A DNA stretch of 51,390 bases. It comes from Planktothrix tepida PCC 9214 (GTDB taxonomy: Bacteria; Cyanobacteriota; Cyanobacteriia; Cyanobacteriales; Microcoleaceae). This document shows, piece after piece, positions 26,453 through 35,716 of this stretch. The first letter of the stretch is position 1. Every line of letters starts with the position of its first letter. Both the position numbers and the translations under genes were made by a program. Under the pieces are notes generated by a model. It was not told where the DNA came from. It worked only from the letters and a program-made list of their open reading frames with translations, and made no database searches. The stretch is taken from positions 659,677-711,066 of the forward strand of contig NZ_LN889802.1 of NCBI RefSeq assembly GCF_900009145.1. The letters run 5' to 3'.

Positions 26453-26712
26453 GGAATTGGCACAACCTCCTAAAAACCGAACCCCTACAACTGTATTAGA
26501 TGTGCAGGTAATATGGCGAATAAAAGCCAAACCCTTTCAATTTTGCCATTCTCTGGAGCGAATCGCTACTATAACAGGAGTTGTCAGGGTGGGGAAACCC
26601 CCCTCGTCAGCGAGTGAGAAGACAGCGAGAATCCTGCTATCGGGAAATCAAGTAAGTTAAAATCAGAATTGCTCTGTCTATTTTTCCGCTCTGTTCTTTT
26701 TAAACATCCATC

Positions 26713-28893
26713 ATGATTAAGCGACGAATCTCGAAAGTTTGGATTTTGCCAGCGATCGCGTCTGGGGCTTTGTTGGTGGGTGTATTTTTCCCCCTCACTC
26801 AATTTCAAGAGTGGAAAAAATCATTCCAGCAAAGTCCGGCTTCCGTTTCACAAATTCCTGAATCGGAAGTTTTAAAACTGGCTTTATTGCCTGTTTCTCA
26901 ACGTCAACCCGAATTAGAAGCGATCGCCAAAACTAAAAATGATTCCCTAGAAACCAGTCGGGCGCGATATTTATTAGCCAGCGATTCTTTAAAGGAAAAC
27001 CCGGAAACGGCACTCAAATTATTAGAAGGATTAGAAAAAGATTATCCTTTATTGGCGGGTCAGATTTTAGTTAAACGGGCGCAAGCTTATGAACAAATGG
27101 GAGAGTCGGAAAAAGCTGAAAAAACTTGGCAGGAACTGTTAGCGAATTATGGTGATCAACCTGTTGTCGTAGAAGCGTTATTTGCTTTGGGAAAAACGAA
27201 TCCTCAATATTGGGATCAAGCGATCGCAAAATTTCCCAGTCATCCCCGCACCCTAGAAATTGCTCAAAGTCGCCTGAAACAAAATCCGAACCAACCGGAT
27301 TTATTATTATTAATTGCCCAACATGGATTATATTTAAAAGACTATGGAACTTATTTAGAACAATTAAAGGCAAAATTTGGCAATCAACTCACACCGGAAC
27401 AATGGGAAATTATAGCTTTTGGTTATTGGGAAAAACAAGATTATGGGAAAGCCGCGATCGCCTATTCCAAAGCCCCAAAAACCCCTAAAAATCTCTATCG
27501 TTATGCCAGAGGCTTATGGTTAGATGATAAAATTCCTGATTCTCGAATTGCTTATAAACAATTAATCAATACCTTTCCCAATGAGATTGATCCCCAAGGA
27601 GAAGATGCCGGATTTGGTTTATTAAGATTATCCCGACTTTCCGATCAAAAAGAAGCTTTAGTTTATTTAGATCGAGTGATTACTCAATTTCCTCGCCATG
27701 CAGCCGAGGCTTTATTAGATAAATCTAAACTCTTAGATCAAATGCGATCGGAAAAATCTGCTTCAGAAACTCGTCAACAATTACTCAGCCAATATAGTGA
27801 ATCTGAAGCCGCCGCCCAATTGCGTTGGGAACTCGCCCAACAAGCAGTAAAAGCCGGGAATTTACAAGTAGCATCCGACTGGGCTAAACAAGTTTCGTTG
27901 AAGAATCCCGATAGTGAATTTGCCCCAGAAGCAACATTTTGGGTGGGGAAATGGGCAGAGAAAATCGGCAATTCTCAAGAGGCAAAAAAAGCTTATGAAT
28001 ATTTAATTGTACGTTATCCTTCCTCTTATTATGCTTGGCGTTCTGCGGTTCATTTAGGATGGCCTGTGGGAGATTTTACCACCGTTCGACCCCTCTCTCC
28101 CCATGTTGAACATCCTGAGATTCGAGAAGTGCCTCCGGCGGGTTCTAAAACCTTACAAGAACTGTATGCGTTAGGACAAAATCAAGACGCTTGGACACTA
28201 TGGCAAACGGAGTTTAAAAATCCTATGCAGCCTTCGGTTTCTGAACAATATACCGATGGGTTAATGCGAATGGGAGTGGGGGATAATTTAGATGGAATTT
28301 GGATGTTATCGAGTTTAAATCGGCGAGATGATCCCCAAGAGCGATCACAATATTTAGACTTAAAACAAAGACCCGCTTATTGGGAAGCATTATATCCTTT
28401 TCCCTATTTAGAAACCATTGTCAACTGGTCAAAAGAACGGCAATTAAATCCAGTTTTAGTAACGGCTTTAATTCGTCAAGAATCCCGATTTATGCCTCAA
28501 ATTAAATCCGTTGTTGGCGCGACGGGATTAATGCAGGTGATGCCAGAAACGGGGGCGGATGTTGCTAAACAAATTAAATTGAAGGATTATTCCTTAGAAA
28601 ACGTCAATGATAATATTAATTTGGGAACCTATTATCTGGATTTTACCCATCGTGAATATAACAATAATTCGATGTTAGCCGTCGCCAGTTACAATGCTGG
28701 GCCAGGTGCGGTTTCAGATTGGCTGAAACGATTTGGTTTTCAAGACCCTGATGAATTTGTAGTTAAAATCCCCTATCCTGAAACCCAAGGTTATGTAAAA
28801 TCGGTGTTTGAAAATTACTGGAATTATCTCAGAATTTATAATCCCGATCTTGCTCAACGTTTACAAGAACATAGTTCTAATTATAAAAATTAA
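26713..28893 (+). CDS. soluble lytic transglycosylase (Slt70-like) with TPR-like solenoid
   Basis: The 726-aa protein has an N-terminal signal anchor (about residues 10-28), a long helical solenoid of degenerate TPR-like units (about 45-530) and a C-terminal SLT domain (about 560-715). The SLT domain shows the catalytic Glu in RQESRFMPQIKS, then GATGLMQVMPETG and YNAGPGAV. It cleaves peptidoglycan glycan strands to 1,6-anhydroMurNAc ends. The architecture matches E. coli Slt70, though the chain is longer (645 in E. coli). An NTF2-like gene follows 9 bp later, so the two are almost certainly co-transcribed. Several HIP1 sites lie within the gene. Confidence 0.92.
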   Translation: MIKRRISKVWILPAIASGALLVGVFFPLTQFQEWKKSFQQSPASVSQIPESEVLKLALLPVSQRQPELEAIAKTKNDSLETSRARYLLASDSLKENPETALKLLEGLEKDYPLLAGQILVKRAQAYEQMGESEKAEKTWQELLANYGDQPVVVEALFALGKTNPQYWDQAIAKFPSHPRTLEIAQSRLKQNPNQPDLLLLIAQHGLYLKDYGTYLEQLKAKFGNQLTPEQWEIIAFGYWEKQDYGKAAIAYSKAPKTPKNLYRYARGLWLDDKIPDSRIAYKQLINTFPNEIDPQGEDAGFGLLRLSRLSDQKEALVYLDRVITQFPRHAAEALLDKSKLLDQMRSEKSASETRQQLLSQYSESEAAAQLRWELAQQAVKAGNLQVASDWAKQVSLKNPDSEFAPEATFWVGKWAEKIGNSQEAKKAYEYLIVRYPSSYYAWRSAVHLGWPVGDFTTVRPLSPHVEHPEIREVPPAGSKTLQELYALGQNQDAWTLWQTEFKNPMQPSVSEQYTDGLMRMGVGDNLDGIWMLSSLNRRDDPQERSQYLDLKQRPAYWEALYPFPYLETIVNWSKERQLNPVLVTALIRQESRFMPQIKSVVGATGLMQVMPETGADVAKQIKLKDYSLENVNDNINLGTYYLDFTHREYNNNSMLAVASYNAGPGAVSDWLKRFGFQDPDEFVVKIPYPETQGYVKSVFENYWNYLRIYNPDLAQRLQEHSSNYKN

Positions 28894-28902
28894 GGAGGAT
28901 TT

Positions 28903-29304
28903 ATGGAATCTGGATCGTCTTCAATCTTAGCCGTTGCTCAACAAGGGTTTGCTCGACTTCAGCAAGGTTTAGCGACTGGACAGTGGGAACCTTTTTTAGA
29001 AATGGTGATGGAAGATTGTACCTTTTCTTTTCCTGCGGGCTCCTACAAAGGCTTACATCAAGGAAAAACAACGTTAGCCAAGTTCTTAAATTATGCCAGT
29101 GAATGTGTGTTTAAAAAGAGTTTAATGTTAACGTTACAACGGATAACCCATAATCAAACAACGGTGATTTTTGAAGTCAGTTCAGATGGGGAAATGTGGG
29201 GTCAACCCTACCAAAATCAAGCCGCCATTGTCTTTGATATTCAAGACGATCGCATTTGCAGTTACCGAGAATATTTAGGTGTTATTTATACCTTACCTTC
29301 CTAA
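28903..29304 (+). CDS. NTF2/SnoaL-like protein
   Basis: The 133-aa protein reads as one cone-shaped NTF2-like domain, with QGFARLQQGLATGQWEPFLE, then DCTFSFPAGSYKGLHQGKTT, a central FEVSSDGEMWG and a final ICSYREYLGV. These are the typical helix and curved-sheet markers of the SnoaL/ketosteroid isomerase-like fold. It has no signal peptide. AAGGAGG directly overlaps the stop region of the lytic transglycosylase gene and sits 7 nt before the ATG, so it is the second gene of that operon. A binding or isomerase function is possible; no catalytic residues can be assigned. Confidence 0.82.
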   Translation: MESGSSSILAVAQQGFARLQQGLATGQWEPFLEMVMEDCTFSFPAGSYKGLHQGKTTLAKFLNYASECVFKKSLMLTLQRITHNQTTVIFEVSSDGEMWGQPYQNQAAIVFDIQDDRICSYREYLGVIYTLPS

Positions 29305-29661
29305 TAAAATGTAGTCAGCCCTTCAGGGCTTTCTGGATTTGTCGATTATCAAATTAAATGTCGCATTTACTACATTTTCTATAATATTGATTAGGTAATC
29401 AATTTGATGCGGGTCAACTCCTCTGGTTCAACTTTAGCCTTAGCTCTATGTTCTGCTCAGATAGATTCTCCTGATTAACGTTGTTGGTTAATTATCGAAA
29501 TCAAATTAATTATTCGTCAAAGCTATGGCTTCAAAAATTTTGAGATGATGCGTGAAAAGCTACTAGCTTGCCTTTTTATATCAGCTTTACTGATCACCAT
29601 AAGTATAGGAGAACCCCAAAAGTGATAAAATTTTCCTTAATACCGAAAATTCATTAAATTT
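29305..29661. other. gene-free stretch with terminator inside a larger inverted repeat
   Basis: It holds the terminator at 29317-29334, the enclosing 10-bp inverted repeat (29306-29315 with 29369-29378) and a 26-codon frame at 29545-29625 that resembles a bare signal peptide. Upstream promoter elements for the next gene are not clear. Confidence 0.5.
29317..29334 (+). terminator. terminator of the transglycosylase operon
   Basis: AGCCC-TTCA-GGGCT (29317-29330) followed by TTTCT, 12 bp after the NTF2-like stop. Confidence 0.65.
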
Positions 29662-30726
29662 ATGGCTCAAAAAAATGATGCTACAACTTTAATCTTAGCC
29701 TTACTGATTAGCGGTGGATTAATAAGCGGGGGACTGTGGTGGTTTAGCCGCAATATGAGTTTATCAACCCTGTTTAATTCTAATTCCTCTCCTTCTGCTT
29801 TCCCTACCCCCAACTCGCCACCCGTTCAATCTTCAGCAACACATTTTAAAACCTTTGCTGAAGTTCCTAATGTTCCTAACGGACTTTTTACTTATGGGGG
29901 AAGTACCACTTTTGCACCACTGCGTAAAGTTATTAATTCAGAAATTCAAACTGTTTTTCCTCAATTTAAATTAAAATATTTCCAAAACCCTAGTCAATCT
30001 CCTGGTTCAGGGAGTGGAATTAAATTATTAATTGAAAATCAAATTACTTTTGCTGAATCTTCCCGCCCATTACTAGAATTAGAATATCAACAAGCTAGAC
30101 AACGGGGATTAAATTTAACAGAAATTCCGATTGCTATTGATGGAATTGTGGTGGCTGTTAATCCTAATTTAAAGATTCCAGGGTTAACGATTAATCAATT
30201 AAAGCAAATTTATACGAGTAAAGTTGATAATTGGAATCAACTCGGAGGCGAAAATATTCCGATTGTTGCTTATTCTCGTCCTCAAGAATCCGGGGGAACA
30301 ACAGATTTTTTTATCCTCAATGTATTAGGAGGAGAAAAATTAGGAAAATCCGTAAAATTGATTCCGACGACTACAGAAGCCTTAAGAGCAATTGCTAATC
30401 ATCCGGGGGGAATTTATTATGCGTCTGCGCCGGAAGTGGTCGCACAATGTACTATTAAACCTATCGCTATTGGTTTAACACCTGATACGTTAGTTCAACC
30501 GTATCAAGACCCGTTAATTCCTTCTGAAGCTTGTCCTCAACAACGCAATCAAATTAATCCTGTGGTCTTTAGAACAGGAGACTACCCTCTAACCCGACGT
30601 TTATTTATTATTGTTAAACAGAATAACCCTATAGATCAACAAGCAGGAGAAGCCTACAGTCAACTTTTGTTAACTTCTCAAGGTCAAGATTTAATCGAAG
30701 AATTGGGATTTATTAAAATCTATTAA
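29662..30726 (+). CDS. PstS-like phosphate-type solute-binding protein, membrane-anchored
   Basis: The 354-aa protein has a short cytoplasmic start (MAQKND), one membrane helix (about residues 8-28), a Ser/Pro-rich linker (to about 70) and a PBP-like domain of the PstS family. The domain begins FTYGGSTTFAPLRKVINSEI and contains SGSGIKLL, DGIVVAVNPNL and SGGTTDFFILNVLGG. PstS proteins bind phosphate by a Ser/Thr network (SGSG, SGGTT), and those motifs are present. There is no pst permease or ATPase nearby, so a sensory or scavenging role is possible. The N-terminus closely resembles that of the next gene, suggesting a shared anchor module. It is separated from that gene by 91 bp. Confidence 0.82.
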   Translation: MAQKNDATTLILALLISGGLISGGLWWFSRNMSLSTLFNSNSSPSAFPTPNSPPVQSSATHFKTFAEVPNVPNGLFTYGGSTTFAPLRKVINSEIQTVFPQFKLKYFQNPSQSPGSGSGIKLLIENQITFAESSRPLLELEYQQARQRGLNLTEIPIAIDGIVVAVNPNLKIPGLTINQLKQIYTSKVDNWNQLGGENIPIVAYSRPQESGGTTDFFILNVLGGEKLGKSVKLIPTTTEALRAIANHPGGIYYASAPEVVAQCTIKPIAIGLTPDTLVQPYQDPLIPSEACPQQRNQINPVVFRTGDYPLTRRLFIIVKQNNPIDQQAGEAYSQLLLTSQGQDLIEELGFIKIY

Positions 30727-30817
30727 GCCTCGCTTTCTGTAGGGGTTAAAAATTCCTAAAGATGTTAAAATATAAAATAAGCTTTAATTTCAAAAAATTA
30801 TACCCTTTTAAAATCCA

Positions 30818-32242
30818 ATGTCTCAAAAAAATGAATCTCTAATCTTTGTCTTAGCCCTTGTAATTACAGGAGCATTATTAGGCGGAGGTTATTTTTTATT
30901 TTTTAAGTCTTCTTCTCCTTACCTACTCAATCAAAATTCCCCTCCATCCCCCTCTGGAAACTCTCCCTCAACTTCCGCTCCTAATCAAACTATTGAAACT
31001 CGCATCAGTCAAGGAGAAAAAGTTTTAATTCCATCAGGAGATTTAGCTCTCAAACAAGGAGGTACGACTGCTTTAGCTGCGGGTCAATATCAGGAAGCTG
31101 TTCAACAGTTTAATGCAGCTTTACAACAAAATAAAAATGATCCTGAAGCATTAATTTATAGAAATAATGCTCAAATTTTGCAAAATAATCAATCCTATTA
31201 TACGATAGCAGTCTCAATTCCCATTGGAACTTCAGTCAATACCGCCCAAGAAATTTTAAGAGGCGTTGCTCAAGCTCAAACAGAAGTTAACCAAGGAGTG
31301 GGATTAAACGGAAATTTATTCAAGATAATTATTGTTAATGATGATAATAGCCCCGAAATGGCTTCAGAAGTGGCTAAAAAATTAGTCAATAATTCTGAAA
31401 TTCTAGGGGTAATTGGTCATTTTGGGAGTAACGCCACCTTAGCAGCAGCACCCATTTATGAAGCGGGAAAATTAGTCTTGATTTCTCCCACCAGTACCTC
31501 CACAGCTATTTCTAATGCAGGAGACTTTATTTTTAGAACCGTTCCCAGCGATCGCTTTGCGGGAAGTACCTTAGCGCGATATCTTTTAAATACATTAAAC
31601 TTAAAAAAAGCGGTTGTCTTTTTTAATAGTGCTAATGATTATAGTAACTCTTTACAAACGGAATTTACAACCGCATTAAATGGGGATGGGGGCGAAGTCG
31701 TCACGGTTTTTGATATCGCTAAACCCAACTTGAATCCAACTCAAGCTTTAGAACAAGCCCGTCAACAAGGAGCAGAAGCTATTGTTTTAACCCCTGATTC
31801 TTCAACCATTGAACAAGCCTTACAAGTGGTACGAAGTAATCGCAAACAGTTACCTTTATTAGGGGGAGATAGTTTATATCGACCGGAAACGTTGAAGGTG
31901 GGAAGTGATACAATGGGGATGGTGATTGCCATTCCTTGGCATATTTTAGCCAACCCTAATTCTGAATTTGCTCAAGCCGCAAATCAATTGTGGGGAGGAG
32001 ATGTGAACTGGCGGACTGCAACAGCTTATGATGCAGCCAAAGCGTTAATGATTGCCATTAGTAAAAATCCCACTAGAACCGGGGTTCAAGAAACACTTTC
32101 CGCCTCAGATTTTACGCCCGAAGGAGCAACGGGAATAATTCGTTTTTTACCGTCCGGCGATCGCAATCAACCCTTACAATTAGTCAAGGTTGAACCGGGA
32201 AATCGTTCAGGATTTGGTTATGATTTTGTTCCCGTTCGTTAA
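30818..32242 (+). CDS. LivJ-like solute-binding protein with anchor and TPR-like segment
   Basis: The 474-aa protein starts MSQKNES, then a membrane helix (about residues 8-28), a Ser/Pro-rich linker, a TPR-like pair of helices (about 75-115, AAGQYQEAVQQFNAALQQNK) and a type I periplasmic-binding domain of the branched-chain amino acid/Leu-Ile-Val class (about 120-470; VIGHFGSNATLAAAPIYEAG, SPTSTSTAIS, AYDAAKALMIAI). No ABC permease or ATPase is adjacent. Its anchor resembles that of the preceding PstS-like protein although the binding domains are unrelated. The ligand is unknown. It may act as a receptor rather than a transporter part. About 95 bp separates it from the GAF protein gene. Confidence 0.84.
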   Translation: MSQKNESLIFVLALVITGALLGGGYFLFFKSSSPYLLNQNSPPSPSGNSPSTSAPNQTIETRISQGEKVLIPSGDLALKQGGTTALAAGQYQEAVQQFNAALQQNKNDPEALIYRNNAQILQNNQSYYTIAVSIPIGTSVNTAQEILRGVAQAQTEVNQGVGLNGNLFKIIIVNDDNSPEMASEVAKKLVNNSEILGVIGHFGSNATLAAAPIYEAGKLVLISPTSTSTAISNAGDFIFRTVPSDRFAGSTLARYLLNTLNLKKAVVFFNSANDYSNSLQTEFTTALNGDGGEVVTVFDIAKPNLNPTQALEQARQQGAEAIVLTPDSSTIEQALQVVRSNRKQLPLLGGDSLYRPETLKVGSDTMGMVIAIPWHILANPNSEFAQAANQLWGGDVNWRTATAYDAAKALMIAISKNPTRTGVQETLSASDFTPEGATGIIRFLPSGDRNQPLQLVKVEPGNRSGFGYDFVPVR

Positions 32243-32338
32243 TGGGATCACAAAGTAATGGATAATAGGCAATAGGTAAAGATGAGTAGGATTAGGTTTA
32301 TGATGGTTGCAGACGAAAACCGTCTAGGTTAGCCGTAA

Positions 32339-33586
32339 TTGAGTCGTGCAGGAAGTGAGTTAACCTTTAATCAAAAGGATGAACTAACAGAAATGAAAGC
32401 TTCCCACCATGATGTCTTAGAAGCCGGACGCATCTACAAATCCACTGGAGCTATTCCGTCTCGGATGTTGCGCTCAAAAATTTATCGAGCTTGGGAGCGT
32501 TCACATTTGCAAGGCGCTAACCCCTATGCGCTCCAAGCGGAAAAACTATCCCGTTCAGATACCGAACATCTAATCACGAAAAATAGTGATTTGATGCAAC
32601 TGGCTAAACCTTACATCCGTATGCTGTCACAGGCGGCGGGTACAGAGCGTCATGCTGTGATGTTGAGTGATAACCAAGCTTTGTTACTGGATGTTGTCGG
32701 TGACCAGCAGACTGTACACGGGACAGAAGCTTTTCCAGAACCAGGTTCTTGGTTATCCGAATCGGTCGCAGGTGCAAATGGAATTGGTACACCCCTAGCA
32801 GAAGCCGATTATGTAGAAATTATTAGCGCCGAGCATTTTATTGAGGGGTTTCATCCATTCACTTGTCAAGGAATTCCTTTGCGGAATGACAAACAGGAAA
32901 TTATTGGTGTGCTCAGTATCTCTATGCGTCGTCAGGATGCTGGACAAAGGCTCAAAGAGATATTGCTCTGTGCCTCTCACGGCGTTGAAGCGGACTTATT
33001 GAGCGCTAATTTAGAAAAAGATGTTCGTCGTGTATTAAAGTCTAATCCTGATGAATATCAGCCCTTGGAAGATTTGCGTCAGGATATCATTCAAGCCCAT
33101 CATGCAGCCCGTTTAAAACTTGAAGTGGTATCGCGGATGGTAGCGGTTAACCGCCTAGACTACGCGATGCAATTGGTAAGACAGGCTGAAGATTCAATTG
33201 AACTATTTCGTCGTCGAGCCGAAATTTGGCGCAATCTTGCATCTTTTGAGATAGGCAGAGTTCAGCCGGTTTCACTTACTGATCAGATCTCCAATTTAAT
33301 TGATCTTCTCTCGACGGAAGTGGCTATTCGTCAGGTAGAAATCGTTACCCAATGGGATGAGCCTATCACAGTTATGGGTGATCCTAGAAGCCTTTTACGT
33401 CATCTACTGCGTTATTTTCTCCAAGCCTTTGAACAGGTAGGGAAGGGTGGAAAAGTAGAATTGGTGGTTAATAAAACCTCGGATTTGGAGTTAGTTAAAG
33501 TCAGTTTTATGGCGATTTCAGTTGTTCAACCTGCTGCATCAGCACCCCAGTTACAGTTTTTTTATCTACCTATTAATAGGACTTAG
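32339..33586 (+). CDS. AcoR/DhaR-type GAF protein with degenerate histidine-kinase-like C-terminus
   Basis: The 415-aa protein begins with the GAF sensor layout of AcoR/DhaR regulators: IYRAWERSHLQGANPYAL (about residues 47-64), then LSDNQALLLDVVGDQQ, SWLSESVAGANGIGTPLAEA and GIPLRNDKQEIIGVLSIS. No AAA+ sigma-54 domain follows. Instead there is a helical stretch (about 240-300) and a weak ATPase-like region (MGDPRSLLRHLLRYFLQAFEQ) lacking a normal N-box Asn and the DxGxG box. It therefore looks like a kinase-derived sensor unlikely to phosphorylate by itself. A response regulator starts 2 bp after its stop. The start may be the TTG at 32339 or the ATG at 32393; neither has a strong ribosome site. 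Confidence 0.75.
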   Translation: MSRAGSELTFNQKDELTEMKASHHDVLEAGRIYKSTGAIPSRMLRSKIYRAWERSHLQGANPYALQAEKLSRSDTEHLITKNSDLMQLAKPYIRMLSQAAGTERHAVMLSDNQALLLDVVGDQQTVHGTEAFPEPGSWLSESVAGANGIGTPLAEADYVEIISAEHFIEGFHPFTCQGIPLRNDKQEIIGVLSISMRRQDAGQRLKEILLCASHGVEADLLSANLEKDVRRVLKSNPDEYQPLEDLRQDIIQAHHAARLKLEVVSRMVAVNRLDYAMQLVRQAEDSIELFRRRAEIWRNLASFEIGRVQPVSLTDQISNLIDLLSTEVAIRQVEIVTQWDEPITVMGDPRSLLRHLLRYFLQAFEQVGKGGKVELVVNKTSDLELVKVSFMAISVVQPAASAPQLQFFYLPINRT

Positions 33587-33588
33587 AA

Positions 33589-33972
33589 ATGAACAATCAG
33601 AATACCAGAACGCGGAAAGTCGTGATTGCCGATGATGATATTGATAGTAGAACAATGTTGGCATTGATTCTGGCAGATGAAGGGTGGGAGGTCAAGGAAG
33701 CTCAGGATGGAAAAGAAGCGATAGAAATAACAATTAAGGAGCAACCCGATTTATTGATTTTAGACAATAGAATGCCCGAATTAACCGGGGTAGAGGTGTA
33801 TCAACAACTTCAATTAGCAGGAATTAAACAAACAGTGGTATTAGCCACAGGTTACGGTGATCTAAAAGAACTGGCTTTATCTATGGGAATTACCCATTTT
33901 ATTTCTAAACCCTTTGACATTTTGGAGTTATTACAAATCATAGAATCGGCTTATGAAAGTTCACGACAATAG
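33589..33972 (+). CDS. single-domain response regulator (CheY-like)
   Basis: The 127-aa protein is one complete receiver domain. The acidic pocket is DDD (about residues 15-17), the phosphoacceptor Asp lies in LLILDNRMPELTG (about residue 58), the switch Thr in LATGYG and the Lys in FISKPFDI. It has no output domain, so it should act by protein contact. The start is 2 bp past the stop of the GAF protein, implying translational coupling. If the neighbour lacks kinase activity, phosphate must come from another kinase or acetyl phosphate. Confidence 0.92.
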   Translation: MNNQNTRTRKVVIADDDIDSRTMLALILADEGWEVKEAQDGKEAIEITIKEQPDLLILDNRMPELTGVEVYQQLQLAGIKQTVVLATGYGDLKELALSMGITHFISKPFDILELLQIIESAYESSRQ

Positions 33973-33993
33973 GGAATATTTACCAGCTTCAGT

Positions 33994-34986
33994 TTAATTT
34001 AATTTCCCCCCTCCAATTAAATATAACAGTGCCATTCTCACGGCTATTCCACTGGTCACTTGTTGAGAAATTAAACTCAATTCTGGATCATCCATTAATT
34101 CTGAACTTAATTCTACCCCTCGATTAACTGGCCCAGGATGCAATATTTTAACATCCGGTTTACAGGATTTTAACTGTTCATGGGTGATGCCAAATAATTG
34201 ATGATATTCGCGTAAACTGGGTAATAAATGGGCGGTCATTCGTTCCTTTTGTAACCGTAACGTCATGACAAAATCTGCATTTTCTAAAGCGGGTTCTAAA
34301 TTCCAATGTAAAAATAATTTTCCGGGGCGATTTTTGCCAAATTCTGCAAACAGTTCGGGTAATAACGTTGGAGGTGCTGCTAAATGTAATTCTGCTTCCG
34401 TTGCGGTTAAACTCCAAATATTAGAACGGGCTACCCTAGAATGTAAAATATCTCCCACAATCGCTATTTTTTTACCTTGTAATAATTCAATTTTAGGTTG
34501 ATCAGAATCCAGAGTTCGGCAAATTGTGAATAAATCTAATAACGCTTGAGACGGATGTTCGTGTTGACCATCTCCGGCATTTAACACTGCAACTTTAGCA
34601 TTTAAACGGTCTAATTCAGCCGCGATCGCAAAGGGAACTCCAGCTTCTTTATGACGAATTACCATCATATCCGTTCCCATTGCTAAATAGGTTTTAGCAG
34701 TATCAAGAATTGTTTCGCCTTTCGTTAGAGAAGAGGTTCCCGGCGCAAAATTTAATGTATCTGCGGAGAGTCGTTTAGCCGCGAGTTCAAAACTATTCCG
34801 AGTCCGAGTTGAAGGTTCAAAAAATAAATTTGCCACCACCTGACCTTGTAAAGCCGGAACTTTTTTGGTACGACGACCTAACACTTCTTGAAAGCTTGTT
34901 GCTGTTTGCAAAATTGTGTTATATTCCGTCGCCGTAAAATCAGCTAGGGATAAAATATGACGGCGAGTCCAGGGAGCAGTAGCCAT
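33994..34986 (-). CDS. pyrB: aspartate carbamoyltransferase catalytic chain
   Basis: PyrB joins carbamoyl phosphate and aspartate in pyrimidine synthesis. From the ATG at 34986 the protein has 330 residues. The carbamoyl phosphate motif [19 protein letters not shown] (about 58-76), the KGET loop (about 92-95), the [12 protein letters not shown] segment and the C-terminal [10 protein letters not shown] are all present. Length matches class II/III catalytic chains. A TTG 11 codons upstream (35019) would add [11 protein letters not shown], which I consider unlikely. No regulatory chain pyrI is present. The gene is convergent with the response regulator gene. Confidence 0.95.
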   Translation of the reverse strand: MATAPWTRRHILSLADFTATEYNTILQTATSFQEVLGRRTKKVPALQGQVVANLFFEPSTRTRNSFELAAKRLSADTLNFAPGTSSLTKGETILDTAKTYLAMGTDMMVIRHKEAGVPFAIAAELDRLNAKVAVLNAGDGQHEHPSQALLDLFTICRTLDSDQPKIELLQGKKIAIVGDILHSRVARSNIWSLTATEAELHLAAPPTLLPELFAEFGKNRPGKLFLHWNLEPALENADFVMTLRLQKERMTAHLLPSLREYHQLFGITHEQLKSCKPDVKILHPGPVNRGVELSSELMDDPELSLISQQVTSGIAVRMALLYLIGGGKLN

Positions 34987-35113
34987 TGTCAATCCAAAAT
35001 GATGAGGATTTTGATCCAACGTTTAATCATACGGGGTGATTGCTCAAAACGGAATAGGAATCGGAAGACTTGAATAATAAAGTAACAGTTACTTCCAGAA
35101 TCTCCTTTGAACC

Positions 35114-35638
35114 ATGAACCGTATCCAACAGTTTTTGACCCGTTGTCTCGTTGGCGTTACTATTCTTAGCTTAAGCAGTTGTGGTACTCCTCCCGTTGAC
35201 ACCCCAACTCAACCGCAAGTCTCTCCTGAAGCCACAATTTCTCCTTCAACCCCACCTGAACCTCAAAAACAAGCTCTTTCCCCAGCTAACACGGTTCCAG
35301 TGACTATTTATCAGGTCGATAATCAATGTTCTGAGTTAATTCCTCGTCAAATTACGGTTCCCAAAGAACAAGCCTTAGAAACGGCGATTTCTGAGGTTTT
35401 AGAACAACAAAGCAGTTCTGATTTTCCCTTAAATTATCGCATAAATGTTGATAAAAATCAACAAATTGTCACGATTGATTTTCGGGTTCCCACAACAGCT
35501 GAACGGACGTTCAATTCTTTATCGAGTTGTGAACAATTAGCGTTATTTGGGAGTTTACGCCAAACGATTACCAGTAATCCTGACTGGCAAATTAATGATG
35601 TCATTTTTACAGAACAGGGAGAAGAAATTACTTTATAA
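35114..35638 (+). CDS. GerMN-like domain lipoprotein
   Basis: The 174-aa protein has a lipoprotein signal peptide ending LSLSSC (Cys23), a Pro/Thr/Ser-rich linker (about residues 25-60) and a globular C-terminal domain (about 62-174). That domain reads VTIYQVDNQCSEL, ISEVLEQQ, INVDKNQQIVTIDFRVP and DVIFTEQGEEI, which resembles the GerMN (sporulation/germination) domain found in many envelope lipoproteins. Its role in cyanobacteria is unknown; periplasmic or outer-membrane placement is expected. It is divergent from pyrB and followed by the flippase gene 78 bp later. Confidence 0.75.
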   Translation: MNRIQQFLTRCLVGVTILSLSSCGTPPVDTPTQPQVSPEATISPSTPPEPQKQALSPANTVPVTIYQVDNQCSELIPRQITVPKEQALETAISEVLEQQSSSDFPLNYRINVDKNQQIVTIDFRVPTTAERTFNSLSSCEQLALFGSLRQTITSNPDWQINDVIFTEQGEEITL

Positions 35639-35716
35639 TAAAAGCTTCATGAATTTAATTAAGCTAGAGGTTTGTCTACAAATCCAAGAGTTGCTATAGT
35701 AAGTTGTGAACTTTTT

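Noticed and set aside
29545-29625. 26-codon frame resembling a signal peptide (MMREKLLACLFISALLITIS)
   Set aside because: No ribosome site, no mature part; could be a coincidence or a remnant, so not listed as a gene.
29662-30726. Phosphate (pst) transport operon
   Set aside because: Only a PstS-like protein is present; no pstC, pstA, pstB or phoU nearby.
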